Made by a program: the position numbers and the translations under genes
The notes under the pieces: model-generated
Told to the model about the DNA's origin: nothing
What the model saw: the letters and a program-made list of their open reading frames with translations, nothing else
The model's database searches: none
DNA from: a virus
Virus record (IMG/VR): IMGVR_UViG_3300044577_000018
Location: 1-54,517 of that record
Direction: 5' to 3' (one strand)
DNA: 54,517 nt
In this document: in pieces, positions 25,291 through 34,135 of the stretch
Layout: each line of letters starts with the position of its first letter
How positions within the stretch are numbered: position 1 is the first letter of the stretch

Positions 25291-25641
25291 ATGAGAGAGA
25301 TAAAGATAGATTGGCCTGAAGGTGTGGCAAGTGTCCTTGAACTGGACTGCTTTCACTGCTCTCGTAAAGTGTGCTTTGATTTTACAGTAGAGGACGAATT
25401 GTGGTTAAAGGTGGTGCCTGTAGAGCACAGGAGGAACGTGTGCTGCCTTCCGTGTTTCGATACTATTGCAACTAACAAGAGAATCAATATTTCGCAAAGT
25501 CTGCAACAGGTGCAGTTCACCGGGTTAGGAAAAACAATAGTGCTAACTCCTGAGTTTGTTCATCTGTACGGCAATGACGAAGACGACGCCGATGGTGAAG
25601 TTACTCCGTCGTCCGATCTGCCTGAGAATGTGTTTGAATGA
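25291..25641 (+). CDS. Zinc-binding protein of unknown function
   Basis: A 116-residue protein with an N-terminal Cys knuckle LDCFHCSRKVCFDF and a second VCCLPCFD about 35 residues later, which together form a likely zinc site. The C-terminal tail is acidic (DEDDADGEV). The ribosome site is weak, but the stop overlaps the next ATG (ATGA). Function unknown. Confidence 0.5.
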   Translation: MREIKIDWPEGVASVLELDCFHCSRKVCFDFTVEDELWLKVVPVEHRRNVCCLPCFDTIATNKRINISQSLQQVQFTGLGKTIVLTPEFVHLYGNDEDDADGEVTPSSDLPENVFE

Positions 25642-26630
25642 GAAGGTTGTTGCTCATATGCGCGCTAGCTGTCGGGTGCGATAACCCGATAGACGTAGGC
25701 CCTCCTACAATGCCGAGCCCGACAACGGTACCACCTATCGCTCCGCCTATGCCGCGTGTGGATATACCGTTCAGCTTCGACGCCGGCACCGGGTCTACTC
25801 TGTTCGCAGGGGCTAGGGCAGATGAAGCCCAAATCTGGCAGGAGGTCACTCGGGCGCAGTCCCGTCTCGGCATGGGTACTTGGTTTCGCGTCTGTGCTGA
25901 AGTTCAGAGCTGGCCCGGTGGCGACAGACCGTGGCTTCCTCGCGGGGTAACGGCTAGGCCGTTCGACAGCACCGCGCCGGCATACACCCAGCTACACAAT
26001 TTCCTTGACGTCATGGCGACGATACCCGGAGCGCAAGTGTTGCTAATGCCGATCTGCAATCTGAAGGAGGACGGCACTAGCCCGGCGAATCGCAGGAAGT
26101 GGGTTGAGACAGTTGCGAGACTCGCCGACGGATACGAGAACACCGCGCTCGAAGTGGCGAACGAGTTCGTCCATCCAAACTCGAACATCAGCGAAGGCGA
26201 AATGGTGACGTTGATCTCGACAGCACGCCGAAACTTTCGCGGGCTCATCGGAACCGACGATGGAATTAGACGCGGAAACCTGCGGTACAACGGAGCACTG
26301 CGAGGGCTCGTCGACTTCGTTTCGTTTCATCCGTGTCGAACGGACAACAGCCATCCTGACGGGCTCGACTGCAACTGGCGCGGCGGTGGACAGAATCCAT
26401 CCCCGGCGGACTTACGAGAGATCGCCGAGAAGAACGGCCCGTACATCCTTACGGAGACGACAGGCTTCGACGACTTCAATCGACCAGGCGGCTGCTGCAC
26501 ATCAAATCGCGACAGCATTATAGAATATAAGAGAGCGTGCGGTGCCATCGCGGACTGTACTTTTCTGTATCACTGCGTCGGTAATCTCGGCTGGCCCGAG
26601 ACATCGTGCAGTTGGTACCCGGAGGGGTAG
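25638..26630 (+). CDS. Lipoprotein with glycoside-hydrolase-like (TIM barrel) domain
   Basis: The 330-residue product starts with a lipoprotein signal (RRLLLICALAVGCD) and a Pro/Thr linker. The following domain resembles clan GH-A hydrolases. LEVANEF carries a likely acid/base Glu (about 176) and ILTETTG a likely nucleophile Glu (about 273), and VDFVSFHPC looks like a beta-strand end. These enzymes use two glutamates about 100 residues apart. It could degrade a capsule or other surface glycan during release. The codon use of this stretch looks different from the tail genes, which suggests acquisition. Substrate unknown. Confidence 0.6.
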   Translation: MRRLLLICALAVGCDNPIDVGPPTMPSPTTVPPIAPPMPRVDIPFSFDAGTGSTLFAGARADEAQIWQEVTRAQSRLGMGTWFRVCAEVQSWPGGDRPWLPRGVTARPFDSTAPAYTQLHNFLDVMATIPGAQVLLMPICNLKEDGTSPANRRKWVETVARLADGYENTALEVANEFVHPNSNISEGEMVTLISTARRNFRGLIGTDDGIRRGNLRYNGALRGLVDFVSFHPCRTDNSHPDGLDCNWRGGGQNPSPADLREIAEKNGPYILTETTGFDDFNRPGGCCTSNRDSIIEYKRACGAIADCTFLYHCVGNLGWPETSCSWYPEG

Positions 26631-26639
26631 AGGTCACTC

Positions 26640-26903
26640 ATGAAATCACGGCGCGATAATCGTCCCGCTGCAATCCGCGATCTTTTGCCTCCGCTACCGC
26701 CTCCGGGCGTATTAACGGTTCCTTGGAATCGAGGGTATCGTGAACAATTCAAGGGTGATGAGCTGAGCTATTGGCGTGGACATCACGTAGGGATTCACGA
26801 TGCTTATAAATTCCTAGTCAAAATACATCCGCGAGTGGCGTACAAGCTACTTAAACATTTCGGAATGAACAAAGACGGGAGTTATGGGGGAGTGGGAGGT
26901 TAG
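26640..26903 (+). CDS. Hypothetical basic protein
   Basis: An 87-residue protein, MKSRRDNRPAAIRDLLPPLP with a PPPG region, then YWRGHHVGIHDAYKFLVKIH. There is no signal or membrane helix. A GGAGGGG ribosome site precedes the ATG. Function unknown. Confidence 0.45.
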   Translation: MKSRRDNRPAAIRDLLPPLPPPGVLTVPWNRGYREQFKGDELSYWRGHHVGIHDAYKFLVKIHPRVAYKLLKHFGMNKDGSYGGVGG

Positions 26904-26907
26904 TTTT

Positions 26908-27318
26908 ATGAACCCGTTCAAAATAATCTGGAAGGGCGTCAAGGTTAGCGGCAAGGGAATGAAGATCGCTTACCAGCAGGCGACACGTCCCGAAGTGATG
27001 GCGATGCTTCAAATCGGTGGCATGTTCTTTCCACCGCTCAACGCGCTCGGCATCTTGAAATTCATGACTTTCGCGAAGGACGCAGAGGCTAGATTCGTGG
27101 GGCCGGGCAGAGGTCGAGACAAATTGAAGTGGGTTGTAGATCGCGCAGTCACATTTGCTCCAGAGCTGAAACGGATGGGCGTACCACGAACGGAATGGGC
27201 AGAGTACATCGAGAGCGCGTTGTTGCTGATTGATGGCAAGGCGTCGCTCGTAAGTGACGACACCGGCGAAGAGCTTCTTGAGAAAGACCTTGAGCGGCTA
27301 TCCTCTCTATTCGAATAA
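26908..27318 (+). CDS. Hypothetical protein with hydrophobic segment
   Basis: I start at the ATG at 26908, after a GGGAGGT ribosome site. The 136-residue product begins NPFKIIWKGVKVSGKGMK. It has a moderately hydrophobic region (VMAMLQIGGMFFPPLNALG) and a C-terminal helix (YIESALLLIDGKASLVSDD). A weak membrane segment is possible. Function unknown. Confidence 0.5.
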   Translation: MNPFKIIWKGVKVSGKGMKIAYQQATRPEVMAMLQIGGMFFPPLNALGILKFMTFAKDAEARFVGPGRGRDKLKWVVDRAVTFAPELKRMGVPRTEWAEYIESALLLIDGKASLVSDDTGEELLEKDLERLSSLFE

Positions 27319-27330
27319 GGAGAATAAGAA

Positions 27331-28626
27331 ATGAAACGACTACTGCTAGTTTTGCTTTTGGTGACCACTACCGCGTCGGCTGAGTGGACGCGGGCAGCGA
27401 AGGATGAAGTGGGCGCGCAGCTCACTGCAATGTCTAAGGTTTCCGGCCTACTCAGCTACGCCTTTGCAGATATGCGGGCTAATCCAGAGCGGATATTGGA
27501 CTACCAGGGCGTCTTCCGGAAAGTGGGCCTAGCCTACGGCGGCACAAACGCCACAGAGCAGGGGTTCAACGCCCTCATCTACCTCATGGATGCTAGTGGG
27601 AATTCAAATAACGGATCCTTCGTGCGGGATTCGACACGCGCGGAGATCATAGCTAGGGGTTTGAGTTGGTTCTCCAGCGCCGGGGGGCAGTATGTAAGCG
27701 CTCTCGCAGCCTTGGATGCAATGATCGCGAGCTACCCAGAATGCTCTGGAGGGTGTAATGCGAAAACTGTTCGGAACTATATACAAACCGTTCTCAACGC
27801 CCACTCCACGTTCAACCCGAATCACGATTGGACCGAACCGCGTCTAGATGCGAACCTCGCATTCAGTGCCGCCGCAGGGTCGACAGACCTTAGAGATCTA
27901 ACTGCCATCGCTGGTCCACATGGGGATTACCGTCTTCTACTCCAGGGCATGAGCGGGCTTCAGTTATATAGCGCATTGACGCTCGAGGACTTAGTCGCGG
28001 CTGGCGCAATTGCATCTAGCGCCGATGCTAGAAATGCTGCCATTGGAGGCGATGCCGCCTTCTACTTCAATGTGGCGTTTCATCGGGCCTATTTAGTAGC
28101 GGGCCTTGCTATTGACTATGAGGATCCCGCAGTGGCTACTGACATAGAAACGGCGTTTGCTCAGGGTTCTACCGGTAGGGGGCGCGAGTTTTTTCAAGGG
28201 GCCATGATGTCTCAACTACTGCTCAATGTGAGCAATAGAACAAGTCGCCCAAACGGCTTCGGCCTCCTAGAGTTTAGGGGCGTCGCGGGCGCTTTCGGTT
28301 CCGTTCGCTACGTCTTCAGAGATACTCTGCTTGCGGCGAACGGTGATCAGGGTGTCGTGACTAGAGTTGCTCTAGCTCAAGAACATCTCCTTGATGCATG
28401 GACACGATTGGACCGAGCCGCTTGGGACGGCGCTATCAAGTTCACGCTGAAGAATCCACCCTTCATCGGTGGCGGTGATCCTGCACCGTGCCCGGACTGT
28501 CCTCCACCTGCACTGTGCCCGGACTGTCCGCCGCCGGTAGTGTGTCCGCCGACACCTACGTTCGATCCTGTTCTTTCCGTCGATTCACTCGGTGGAGTAT
28601 CCGTGGCGTGTGTAGAGGTGCCGTAG
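27331..28626 (+). CDS. Secreted protein with Cys/Pro repeat tail
   Basis: The 431-residue product has a clear N-terminal signal (KRLLLVLLLVTTTASA) and a large helical-rich body of about 370 residues with no family that I recognise. It ends with a short Cys/Pro region of repeated CPDCPPP and CPPTP units. These resemble linkers in secreted bacterial proteins. The ATG follows a strong AAGGAG site. A surface enzyme or adhesin is possible. It sits with the hydrolase-like lipoprotein and other envelope genes. Confidence 0.5.
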   Translation: MKRLLLVLLLVTTTASAEWTRAAKDEVGAQLTAMSKVSGLLSYAFADMRANPERILDYQGVFRKVGLAYGGTNATEQGFNALIYLMDASGNSNNGSFVRDSTRAEIIARGLSWFSSAGGQYVSALAALDAMIASYPECSGGCNAKTVRNYIQTVLNAHSTFNPNHDWTEPRLDANLAFSAAAGSTDLRDLTAIAGPHGDYRLLLQGMSGLQLYSALTLEDLVAAGAIASSADARNAAIGGDAAFYFNVAFHRAYLVAGLAIDYEDPAVATDIETAFAQGSTGRGREFFQGAMMSQLLLNVSNRTSRPNGFGLLEFRGVAGAFGSVRYVFRDTLLAANGDQGVVTRVALAQEHLLDAWTRLDRAAWDGAIKFTLKNPPFIGGGDPAPCPDCPPPALCPDCPPPVVCPPTPTFDPVLSVDSLGGVSVACVEVP

Positions 28627-28675
28627 ATACCGAATCTCGATGTGCTAAAAGCAGAGTGAAGCAGGGAGGTTGTAG

Positions 28676-29257
28676 ATGGCGCTACCGGATAGTTTAGTTA
28701 TCCAAGTCGGCGCGCAAATTGTTCTTGGCGTCAGTGGATCGTTTAACCCCGTTGACGATGCGGTCAACTGGGCAGGCGCGAGCGGAAGCATTACAGATGT
28801 ACTAACGCTTGCCTCTCTGGCTGATGGATCTGGACGCCAGAGCGCCAAGGTGGATCTAGGTGCCTCGCGTGCTCCGACGTTTGGCTTATACGCGTGTGTG
28901 GATTTCACTGGCGAAACCCCTACACAGGGGGAAGTCATCGAATATTACTGGGCCCCTTCACCGGATGGAACTGATGCTGTAGCAAATGTTGGTGGCACTT
29001 CTGGTGTTGATGCTGCAGCCCCCGACAGCGGTCTCGGCTCGCTGACTTTGGCCGACATGGTCAAGCTCTGCATCTTCATAGGCAACCTCGTCGTTCACGA
29101 TGGAGTGTCGGTTCAAAACGGATTCGTGGGTATGTTTATCCCGCCAGCTCGCTATGGGCAGCTCATCGTGAAAAACGAAAGCGGAACCGCTTTCGAGGCG
29201 GATGATGTTGAGATGCACCACGTTATTGAGCCTATCAACGAAGTAGTGATCGACTGA
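28676..29257 (+). CDS. Putative appendage/structural protein
   Basis: The 193-residue product is Gly/Ser/Thr-rich with beta-strand character (SLVIQVGAQIVLGVSGSF, IVLGVS and later NVGGTSGVDAAAPD). It ends in VEMHHVIEPINEVVID. It follows AGGGAGG and precedes the lectin-like gene. It probably belongs to the tail-fibre or appendage set, but the family is not recognised. Confidence 0.45.
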   Translation: MALPDSLVIQVGAQIVLGVSGSFNPVDDAVNWAGASGSITDVLTLASLADGSGRQSAKVDLGASRAPTFGLYACVDFTGETPTQGEVIEYYWAPSPDGTDAVANVGGTSGVDAAAPDSGLGSLTLADMVKLCIFIGNLVVHDGVSVQNGFVGMFIPPARYGQLIVKNESGTAFEADDVEMHHVIEPINEVVID

Positions 29258-29264
29258 GGACGCC

Positions 29265-30311
29265 TTGCTGATTAAACGACGAAGGCCACAAACATCAGGG
29301 GGCATCCACCTTGAAAACAGGGCTGAGAGGTCCTTCGTCTTGAACTCTGAGTCTAGGCATGCAAAAGGACTCATCCTCTGGATCCCTCCCGTTTGGGGGC
29401 CGCACACAAGCACTGTTTACGATCTCAGTCACTACAAAGAGCACGGTGTCGGGAGCGGTTGGAATCCTGCAACTCAGCCAATGTATGTCACCTATGACCC
29501 TACTAATGTGACTCCCCATGTTCCCTTCATCGGCTTCGATGGGCTTACGGCCGGCGATACGGTTATAAATTGGAGTTCTCCTTCTGTACGTCTTCGCGAC
29601 CTACCTCTCACCTACAATTTTTCTGTAGCATCGTGGCTGTCACCCGAAAGCCGGACTCTCACGAACTCTTTGTGGGCTTGGAGTGGGACCGATGACATCG
29701 TCTATTACCCAAACGACTCCAGCGTCAGTGGGAGTAGATTATTTTGGCGAGATTTGGGCGGCAGTATTTTGGTTGACGCGAATGCCGACCCAACGGGCGG
29801 GGATCCTGTTTGGGATGTTTTTGTGTCCAGGGCTAGCGATAATCACGAGTTATACCGAAACGGCAAATCTATAGACACAGACGTCGCTACTGGGTCAGCC
29901 GGCCCATTTACAGCATTCCATTATGGGGCGTGGGTGTCCGGCTCGCAGCAATTTGCTGGATGGTACGGGGATTTGCGTGTCTATGCCAGGGCTCTTACAT
30001 CTGACGAAGTCCTGGATATGTACGAAGACCCGTGGGATCTCTACTACGAGATTGGCACGAAGAGTTATGTCTTCTTCGGGGCAGCGGGTATAACTATCGA
30101 GCAGGAGGGTTTTCGCTTTCGCAATGACGACGGCTCGGAGGCTGCTGCTACGTGGCGGCAAGCACAAGACGTTGACGATAGCGCAGCTAAAGACTTGTGT
30201 ATCCGTCTTCGTACGTTGGTTAACGCTACAGGAGATCCGGCGTCGTCTCAGTATCAACTGGAGCAAAGATTAGTCGGCGGCAGCGCGTGGACTAAGATCG
30301 ATGTTGAGTAA
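29265..30311 (+). CDS. LamG/concanavalin A-like lectin domain protein
   Basis: The 348-residue product uses a TTG start with TGAGGA eight bases upstream. The central region reads as a LamG/ConA-like jelly roll: NFSVASWLSPESRTLTNSLW, WDVFVSRASDNHELYRNGK, and WYGDLRVYARALTSDEV, whose YxRALTxxEV end is typical. Such domains bind carbohydrate or host surfaces, so this is a candidate receptor-binding part. The N- and C-terminal regions are not assigned. It overlaps the next gene by 11 bases. Confidence 0.65.
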   Translation: MLIKRRRPQTSGGIHLENRAERSFVLNSESRHAKGLILWIPPVWGPHTSTVYDLSHYKEHGVGSGWNPATQPMYVTYDPTNVTPHVPFIGFDGLTAGDTVINWSSPSVRLRDLPLTYNFSVASWLSPESRTLTNSLWAWSGTDDIVYYPNDSSVSGSRLFWRDLGGSILVDANADPTGGDPVWDVFVSRASDNHELYRNGKSIDTDVATGSAGPFTAFHYGAWVSGSQQFAGWYGDLRVYARALTSDEVLDMYEDPWDLYYEIGTKSYVFFGAAGITIEQEGFRFRNDDGSEAAATWRQAQDVDDSAAKDLCIRLRTLVNATGDPASSQYQLEQRLVGGSAWTKIDVE

Positions 30312-30702
30312 GACGCTACAGGTTGCGGTGCTCTATTCTGATCTCGCTGTATGCAAGGTGGAGTGGTCGGGGAAAGAAACCCTAAAACGTGACGACGTTC
30401 TCGCAATCGCGATAGTTCACCCGAAGGAAGAAGCTCGTAGGAAGCGCCACCAGGCCGTCATCGAGCATGACTTTTACGTACTTGCATGGACGGATACCGA
30501 ATGCTACCTCGGTGGCTACGACGACGACTATTACTGGTTCAGCCTGACTGAACCATGGAAGCCGTACGGTGAAGGATTCACGCATCGGTTTCCGTTCACA
30601 CTTCCAGAGAACTCAATGCTGTTCGAAGGTGTCTTCGTTGACAAGGAAGTCTACGCACAGGCGAAGCTGATCTTCGGTGACCGTGAAGGGCCGATGTTCT
30701 AA
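30301..30702 (+). CDS. Hypothetical protein
   Basis: A 133-residue protein that overlaps the preceding gene and shares a one-base junction with the next (TAATGG). It has two apparently folded parts: VAVLYSDLAVCKVEWSG and the aromatic, acidic GGYDDDYYWFSLTEPWKPYG. It is probably part of the appendage cluster. No motif is recognised. Confidence 0.45.
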   Translation: MLSKTLQVAVLYSDLAVCKVEWSGKETLKRDDVLAIAIVHPKEEARRKRHQAVIEHDFYVLAWTDTECYLGGYDDDYYWFSLTEPWKPYGEGFTHRFPFTLPENSMLFEGVFVDKEVYAQAKLIFGDREGPMF

Positions 30703-33632
30703 TGGCATTCGTTAGTCCTGATCTTGCGGAAGGTGTCAACCTTACCAGCGCCGCTGCCGACGACGGATCGAAAAATACAGAAGCCAACCTGAACGACGGC
30801 AATACCGGCACCACAGCCTTGAACGAAATCCGGAAAGGGATGTCTGGGTACAAGATGACCCACGACATCGGCTTCGCCGTCGCGAACATCGATACTCTCA
30901 AGGTCCGTGCGTTCGACGGCGTGATGATGGCGACGGGCGACAGCCCGATCTACCCGTACTCGTCGGGCGACGTAGCAGTTGTCACTGGCAACGAGCAGAA
31001 CCTAACGATAAACGACAACGGCGCCTACGACGAGATCACTATGTCGGCGGCCTTTATCGCTGACCTTGGTGACGTCGGTACTAACCAGATCAGTATCCGC
31101 TTCTCGTATGACGGGTCTATTCGCGGTCGGTTCAATCAGATACAGCTTGAGGTGACGGAAGCCGCAAGCGGATCAGTTGGATCGTCCTCAGGGCTTGCTA
31201 CCGTTCTCGCTGTAGGACTGTCGCTATTCTCGGGAGTAGGGTCTAGTGCGGGCGCGGCTACTGTCTCAGGTGCGGGCGCGGCCATACATTCAGCTACAGG
31301 CGCTAGCGCAGGTACTACAACTGTCTTGGGTGCCGGAGCTGCTATCCACTCAGCCGTGGGGGCTAGCGCGGGTGTCGCTACCGTCTTAGGTGTAGGGCAA
31401 GCTGTAATCGGCGGCAGCGTCGGCGCTAGTGCGGGCGATTCAACTGTTCTAGGCGTTGGTGCTTCTATCCACTCTGGTGTTGCCTCAAGTGCCGGTACTT
31501 CAACCGTCCTAGGCGTCAGCGCTTCTACGAATGCGGTCACGGCTTCTAGTGCTGGGGTCGCTACTGTATCCGGGGTGGGGGTTGGCGTCCATTCGGCTAT
31601 AGCCTCGTCTGCCGGTACAACCGTTGTACTGGGTGTGGGGGCTGCTACAGGAGGTTCTATTGGCGCTAGTGCAGGCAGCTCAACTGTTGTAGGTGTAGGG
31701 GCTCCTCTTGTTTCAGTTGTTGGCGCGGCATCGGGTACGTCAACCGTTCTAGCCGTTAGCGCATCCACGAACGCGGTCACAGCTTCCAGTGCCGGTATAG
31801 CTACAGTAGTCGGGGTAGGGGTTGGTATTCACTCGACTGTAGCCTCGTCAGCTGGCGCTGCTACCGTCACAGGTCTAAGTGTTGATGAGATCGTATTGTG
31901 CTTGTCGGCCAACATAGCCGCAAGCGGTGAGAACACCACCGCACAACTCACAGCGCCATCCGGTAAAACTACCGGCGACTTTGATGCCGGTCGTATACAG
32001 GATGACGAAAACCCGGCCGATGCTGTAGACATTACCCTTGACGACTACACCGAGATGGAGTGGGCGATCAAGGGTAGCGTCACCGCCGCGCTTGCTCAGT
32101 ATGAATTCCGCGTCACGGTCAGCGGCACAGTACTAGATACCTACACCGTTACCCCTAAGCTGACCTTTACCGATGTAACCGGTTCCGTTGCTGCTAGCGC
32201 GGGTACTACAGCGGTCGTAGGCGTAGGTACTGGTATTGCGTCGGGGGTTGCGAGCTCGGCTGGCGTTGCAACTGTATCCGGGATAGGGGCCGGTGTTCAT
32301 TCAGGCGTTGGCGCTAGCGCGGGCGTAGCGACTGTTACGGGTGTTGGAGCCGCTATACATTCTGCCGTTGGCTCTGCAGCGGGCACCGCTACCGTACTAG
32401 GGGTTAGCGCCTCCACGAATGCCGTAACCGCGAGTGCAGCCGGTACGTCAACCGTATTAGCCATCAGCGCCTCTACCAACGCGGCTACGGCTTCGTCTGC
32501 TGGTGTCGCAACCGTCATCGGTGTAGGTGCGGCCACTCACTCAGCGGTAGGTGCGGCGTCAGGTACCACTACCGTCGTAGGCGTCGGCGCGGGTGTCGTG
32601 TCATCGGTTGGTAGCTCAGCCGGTACAACAACTGTAGTAGGTACTGGGGCTGCTATCCACTCAGCCGTAGCAAACGCGGCTGGCACTACGACTGTATTAG
32701 GTATTGGTCAAGCGGTAACAGCGGGATCGGTTGGCGCTAGTGCAGGCGCTTCAACCGTTCTAGGTATCGGAGCGGCTACCCACTCAGCTGTTGGATCGGC
32801 CGCCGGGACCACGGTCGCGTTAGGCGTTAGCGCCTCCACGAATGCCGTTACAGCATCTAGCGCGGGTGTCGCGACCGTCTTAGGGGTTGGGACGGGCGTA
32901 GCTTCAGGTGTCGGCTCAAGCGCAGGCGCTACAACAGTCACAGGTGTAGGCGTCGGATTAGCCTCTTCGGTGGCGGCCACCTCAGGCAGCTCTGTTGTCT
33001 TAGGAGTTGGAGCTGCTACCCACTTAGCCGCCGGCTCGAGTGCAGGCACCTCTACCGTACTAGGGGTTAGTGGAGCCGGTATTACGGCGGCTGTAGGATC
33101 GGCTGCCGGTACCTCGACTGTAGCGGGTATCGGCGCTGCGACAGCTTCTAGCACTGCTGCGGCTACGGGTACAACTGTTGTCTTAGGAGTTGGCGCTTCT
33201 ACCGCTACCGCTGTAGCATCCAGCGCTGGCGTCGCAACTGTTACGGGTGTTGGTACCGGTCTCGTTGTTTCTGTCGGCACCAGCGCAGGTGCTTCAACCA
33301 TCGTAGGTGTCGGTACTGGGGTTGCATCCAGTATCGCTTCCTCGGCAGGCGTTGCTACCGTAGCGGGTGTCGGTAGAGCTACCCACTCAGCTATTGCGAG
33401 TGCAGCCGGTACAACAACCGTAGCGGGTATCGGTGCCAGTACAGCTTCCAGCATTGCTTCCTCTGCTGGTGTCGCTACAGTGCTAGGCATTGGCACCGAT
33501 GTGTCCGCGCTTATAGGGGATGTTATCATTGCTACGGTTGTGGATCTCAACGCCACACGTACGGTAGCGGATCTAAATACCACACGTACCGTCGCAGCTC
33601 TGGTAACAAAACGTACGACGGTAAAATTGTAG
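30702..33632 (+). CDS. Large repetitive tail/appendage protein
   Basis: A 976-residue protein. Residues 1-155 form a beta-type head (including VTGNEQNLTINDNGAYDEIT). About 34 near-20-residue units follow, with consensus SSAGxxTVxGVGxxxxSxV, in two blocks of about 12 and 22 units. The blocks are separated by a distinct domain at about 393-490 (SANIAASGENTTAQLTAPSG). The C-terminus carries short TVADLNTTRT-type repeats. Low-complexity Gly/Ala/Ser/Thr/Val units like these occur in phage tail proteins and probably form a long fibre or coat. The same unit occurs twice in the 18515 protein. Confidence 0.6.
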   Translation: MAFVSPDLAEGVNLTSAAADDGSKNTEANLNDGNTGTTALNEIRKGMSGYKMTHDIGFAVANIDTLKVRAFDGVMMATGDSPIYPYSSGDVAVVTGNEQNLTINDNGAYDEITMSAAFIADLGDVGTNQISIRFSYDGSIRGRFNQIQLEVTEAASGSVGSSSGLATVLAVGLSLFSGVGSSAGAATVSGAGAAIHSATGASAGTTTVLGAGAAIHSAVGASAGVATVLGVGQAVIGGSVGASAGDSTVLGVGASIHSGVASSAGTSTVLGVSASTNAVTASSAGVATVSGVGVGVHSAIASSAGTTVVLGVGAATGGSIGASAGSSTVVGVGAPLVSVVGAASGTSTVLAVSASTNAVTASSAGIATVVGVGVGIHSTVASSAGAATVTGLSVDEIVLCLSANIAASGENTTAQLTAPSGKTTGDFDAGRIQDDENPADAVDITLDDYTEMEWAIKGSVTAALAQYEFRVTVSGTVLDTYTVTPKLTFTDVTGSVAASAGTTAVVGVGTGIASGVASSAGVATVSGIGAGVHSGVGASAGVATVTGVGAAIHSAVGSAAGTATVLGVSASTNAVTASAAGTSTVLAISASTNAATASSAGVATVIGVGAATHSAVGAASGTTTVVGVGAGVVSSVGSSAGTTTVVGTGAAIHSAVANAAGTTTVLGIGQAVTAGSVGASAGASTVLGIGAATHSAVGSAAGTTVALGVSASTNAVTASSAGVATVLGVGTGVASGVGSSAGATTVTGVGVGLASSVAATSGSSVVLGVGAATHLAAGSSAGTSTVLGVSGAGITAAVGSAAGTSTVAGIGAATASSTAAATGTTVVLGVGASTATAVASSAGVATVTGVGTGLVVSVGTSAGASTIVGVGTGVASSIASSAGVATVAGVGRATHSAIASAAGTTTVAGIGASTASSIASSAGVATVLGIGTDVSALIGDVIIATVVDLNATRTVADLNTTRTVAALVTKRTTVKL
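31177..33520 (+). repeat. Coding repeat array (about 34 units of 60 bases)
   Basis: The protein-level repeat (20 residues, 60 bases) spans 31177-31890 and 32185-33520. The units vary in codon choice, so the DNA copies are diverged while the protein pattern stays conserved. That argues against recent slippage alone and for selection on the protein. Confidence 0.7.
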
Positions 33633-33643
33633 GGAGTTTGGGT

Positions 33644-33958
33644 ATGGCTATCACTATTAATGTAGTACAGGATTGGACGGGTCCTCTCGACTTCCGGCTC
33701 GAGGCTGACGGATCGGCTGTTGATCTCACAGGCACAACGCCGCTACTTATTCTCTCAGAAGAGAATGGGGCGTCTATAACACTAGCAGGTACGTCGGCTC
33801 TGTTAACGGCTACCGGCGGCACGGTGCGCTTTACGCCGGCTACGGGTGATCTTATCAAGGGCGGATATCGAGGACGTTGGAAGATCACAGACGGGAGCTC
33901 GAATGACGTGTACTTTCCTAACGAAGAAGCGGATACGTGGAAGGTGCGGTATCCGTAA
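33644..33958 (+). CDS. Putative baseplate/fibre-associated (BppU N-terminal-like) protein
   Basis: The product of about 104 residues, started at the ATG at 33644 after AGGGAG, begins with the strand-rich pattern ITINVVQDWTGPLDFRLEAD, typical of BppU-like N-terminal domains (a beta fold in siphovirus fibres). It ends VYFPNEEADTWKVRYP, also typical. It is the last gene of the late block. Confidence 0.55.
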   Translation: MAITINVVQDWTGPLDFRLEADGSAVDLTGTTPLLILSEENGASITLAGTSALLTATGGTVRFTPATGDLIKGGYRGRWKITDGSSNDVYFPNEEADTWKVRYP

Positions 33959-34023
33959 AGCTATTCGCGCCAACTCGGTAAAAAGATTTACTCCATGGTG
34001 TTGGTACGTAATCAGACGCGAAA

Positions 34024-34063
34024 CGTGCAATTCTGCACGCGCGGGTGTTGCCGGGTCGCCCGC
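34024..34063 (+). other. Tandem hairpins at the end of the late operon
   Basis: CGTGCA (34024-34029) pairs with TGCACG (34034-34039), and GCGGG (34041-34045) pairs with CCCGC (34059-34063). They lie after the last late gene and before an early promoter. There is no T-run, so factor-independent termination is uncertain. Confidence 0.35.
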
Positions 34064-34085
34064 ACAGCTAAGCCGTAATTAGCAC

Positions 34086-34115
34086 TTGACAGCTAGTCAC
34101 GTAGGGTTTTATACT
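34086..34115 (+). promoter_or_regulatory. Sigma70-like promoter before replication module
   Basis: TTGACA at 34086-34091 and TATACT at 34110-34115 are separated by 18 bases. The surrounding CACTTGACAGCTAGTCACGT (34083-34102) is repeated exactly at 45885-45904. It points to the first replication gene, whose ribosome site AAGGAG lies only about 8 bases after the -10. Confidence 0.65.
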
Positions 34116-34135
34116 TGCTCTCAAGGAGCAAAAGA

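Noticed and set aside
31177-33520. CRISPR-like periodic repeat
   Set aside because: The repeat is in-frame protein-coding with 60-base units and variable codons, not fixed repeats with unique spacers.
31136-33583. Long minus-strand open frames opposite the repeat protein
   Set aside because: They are shadows of the conserved 60-base coding repeat on the + strand; the + frame has the ribosome site, the correct neighbours and a sensible product.
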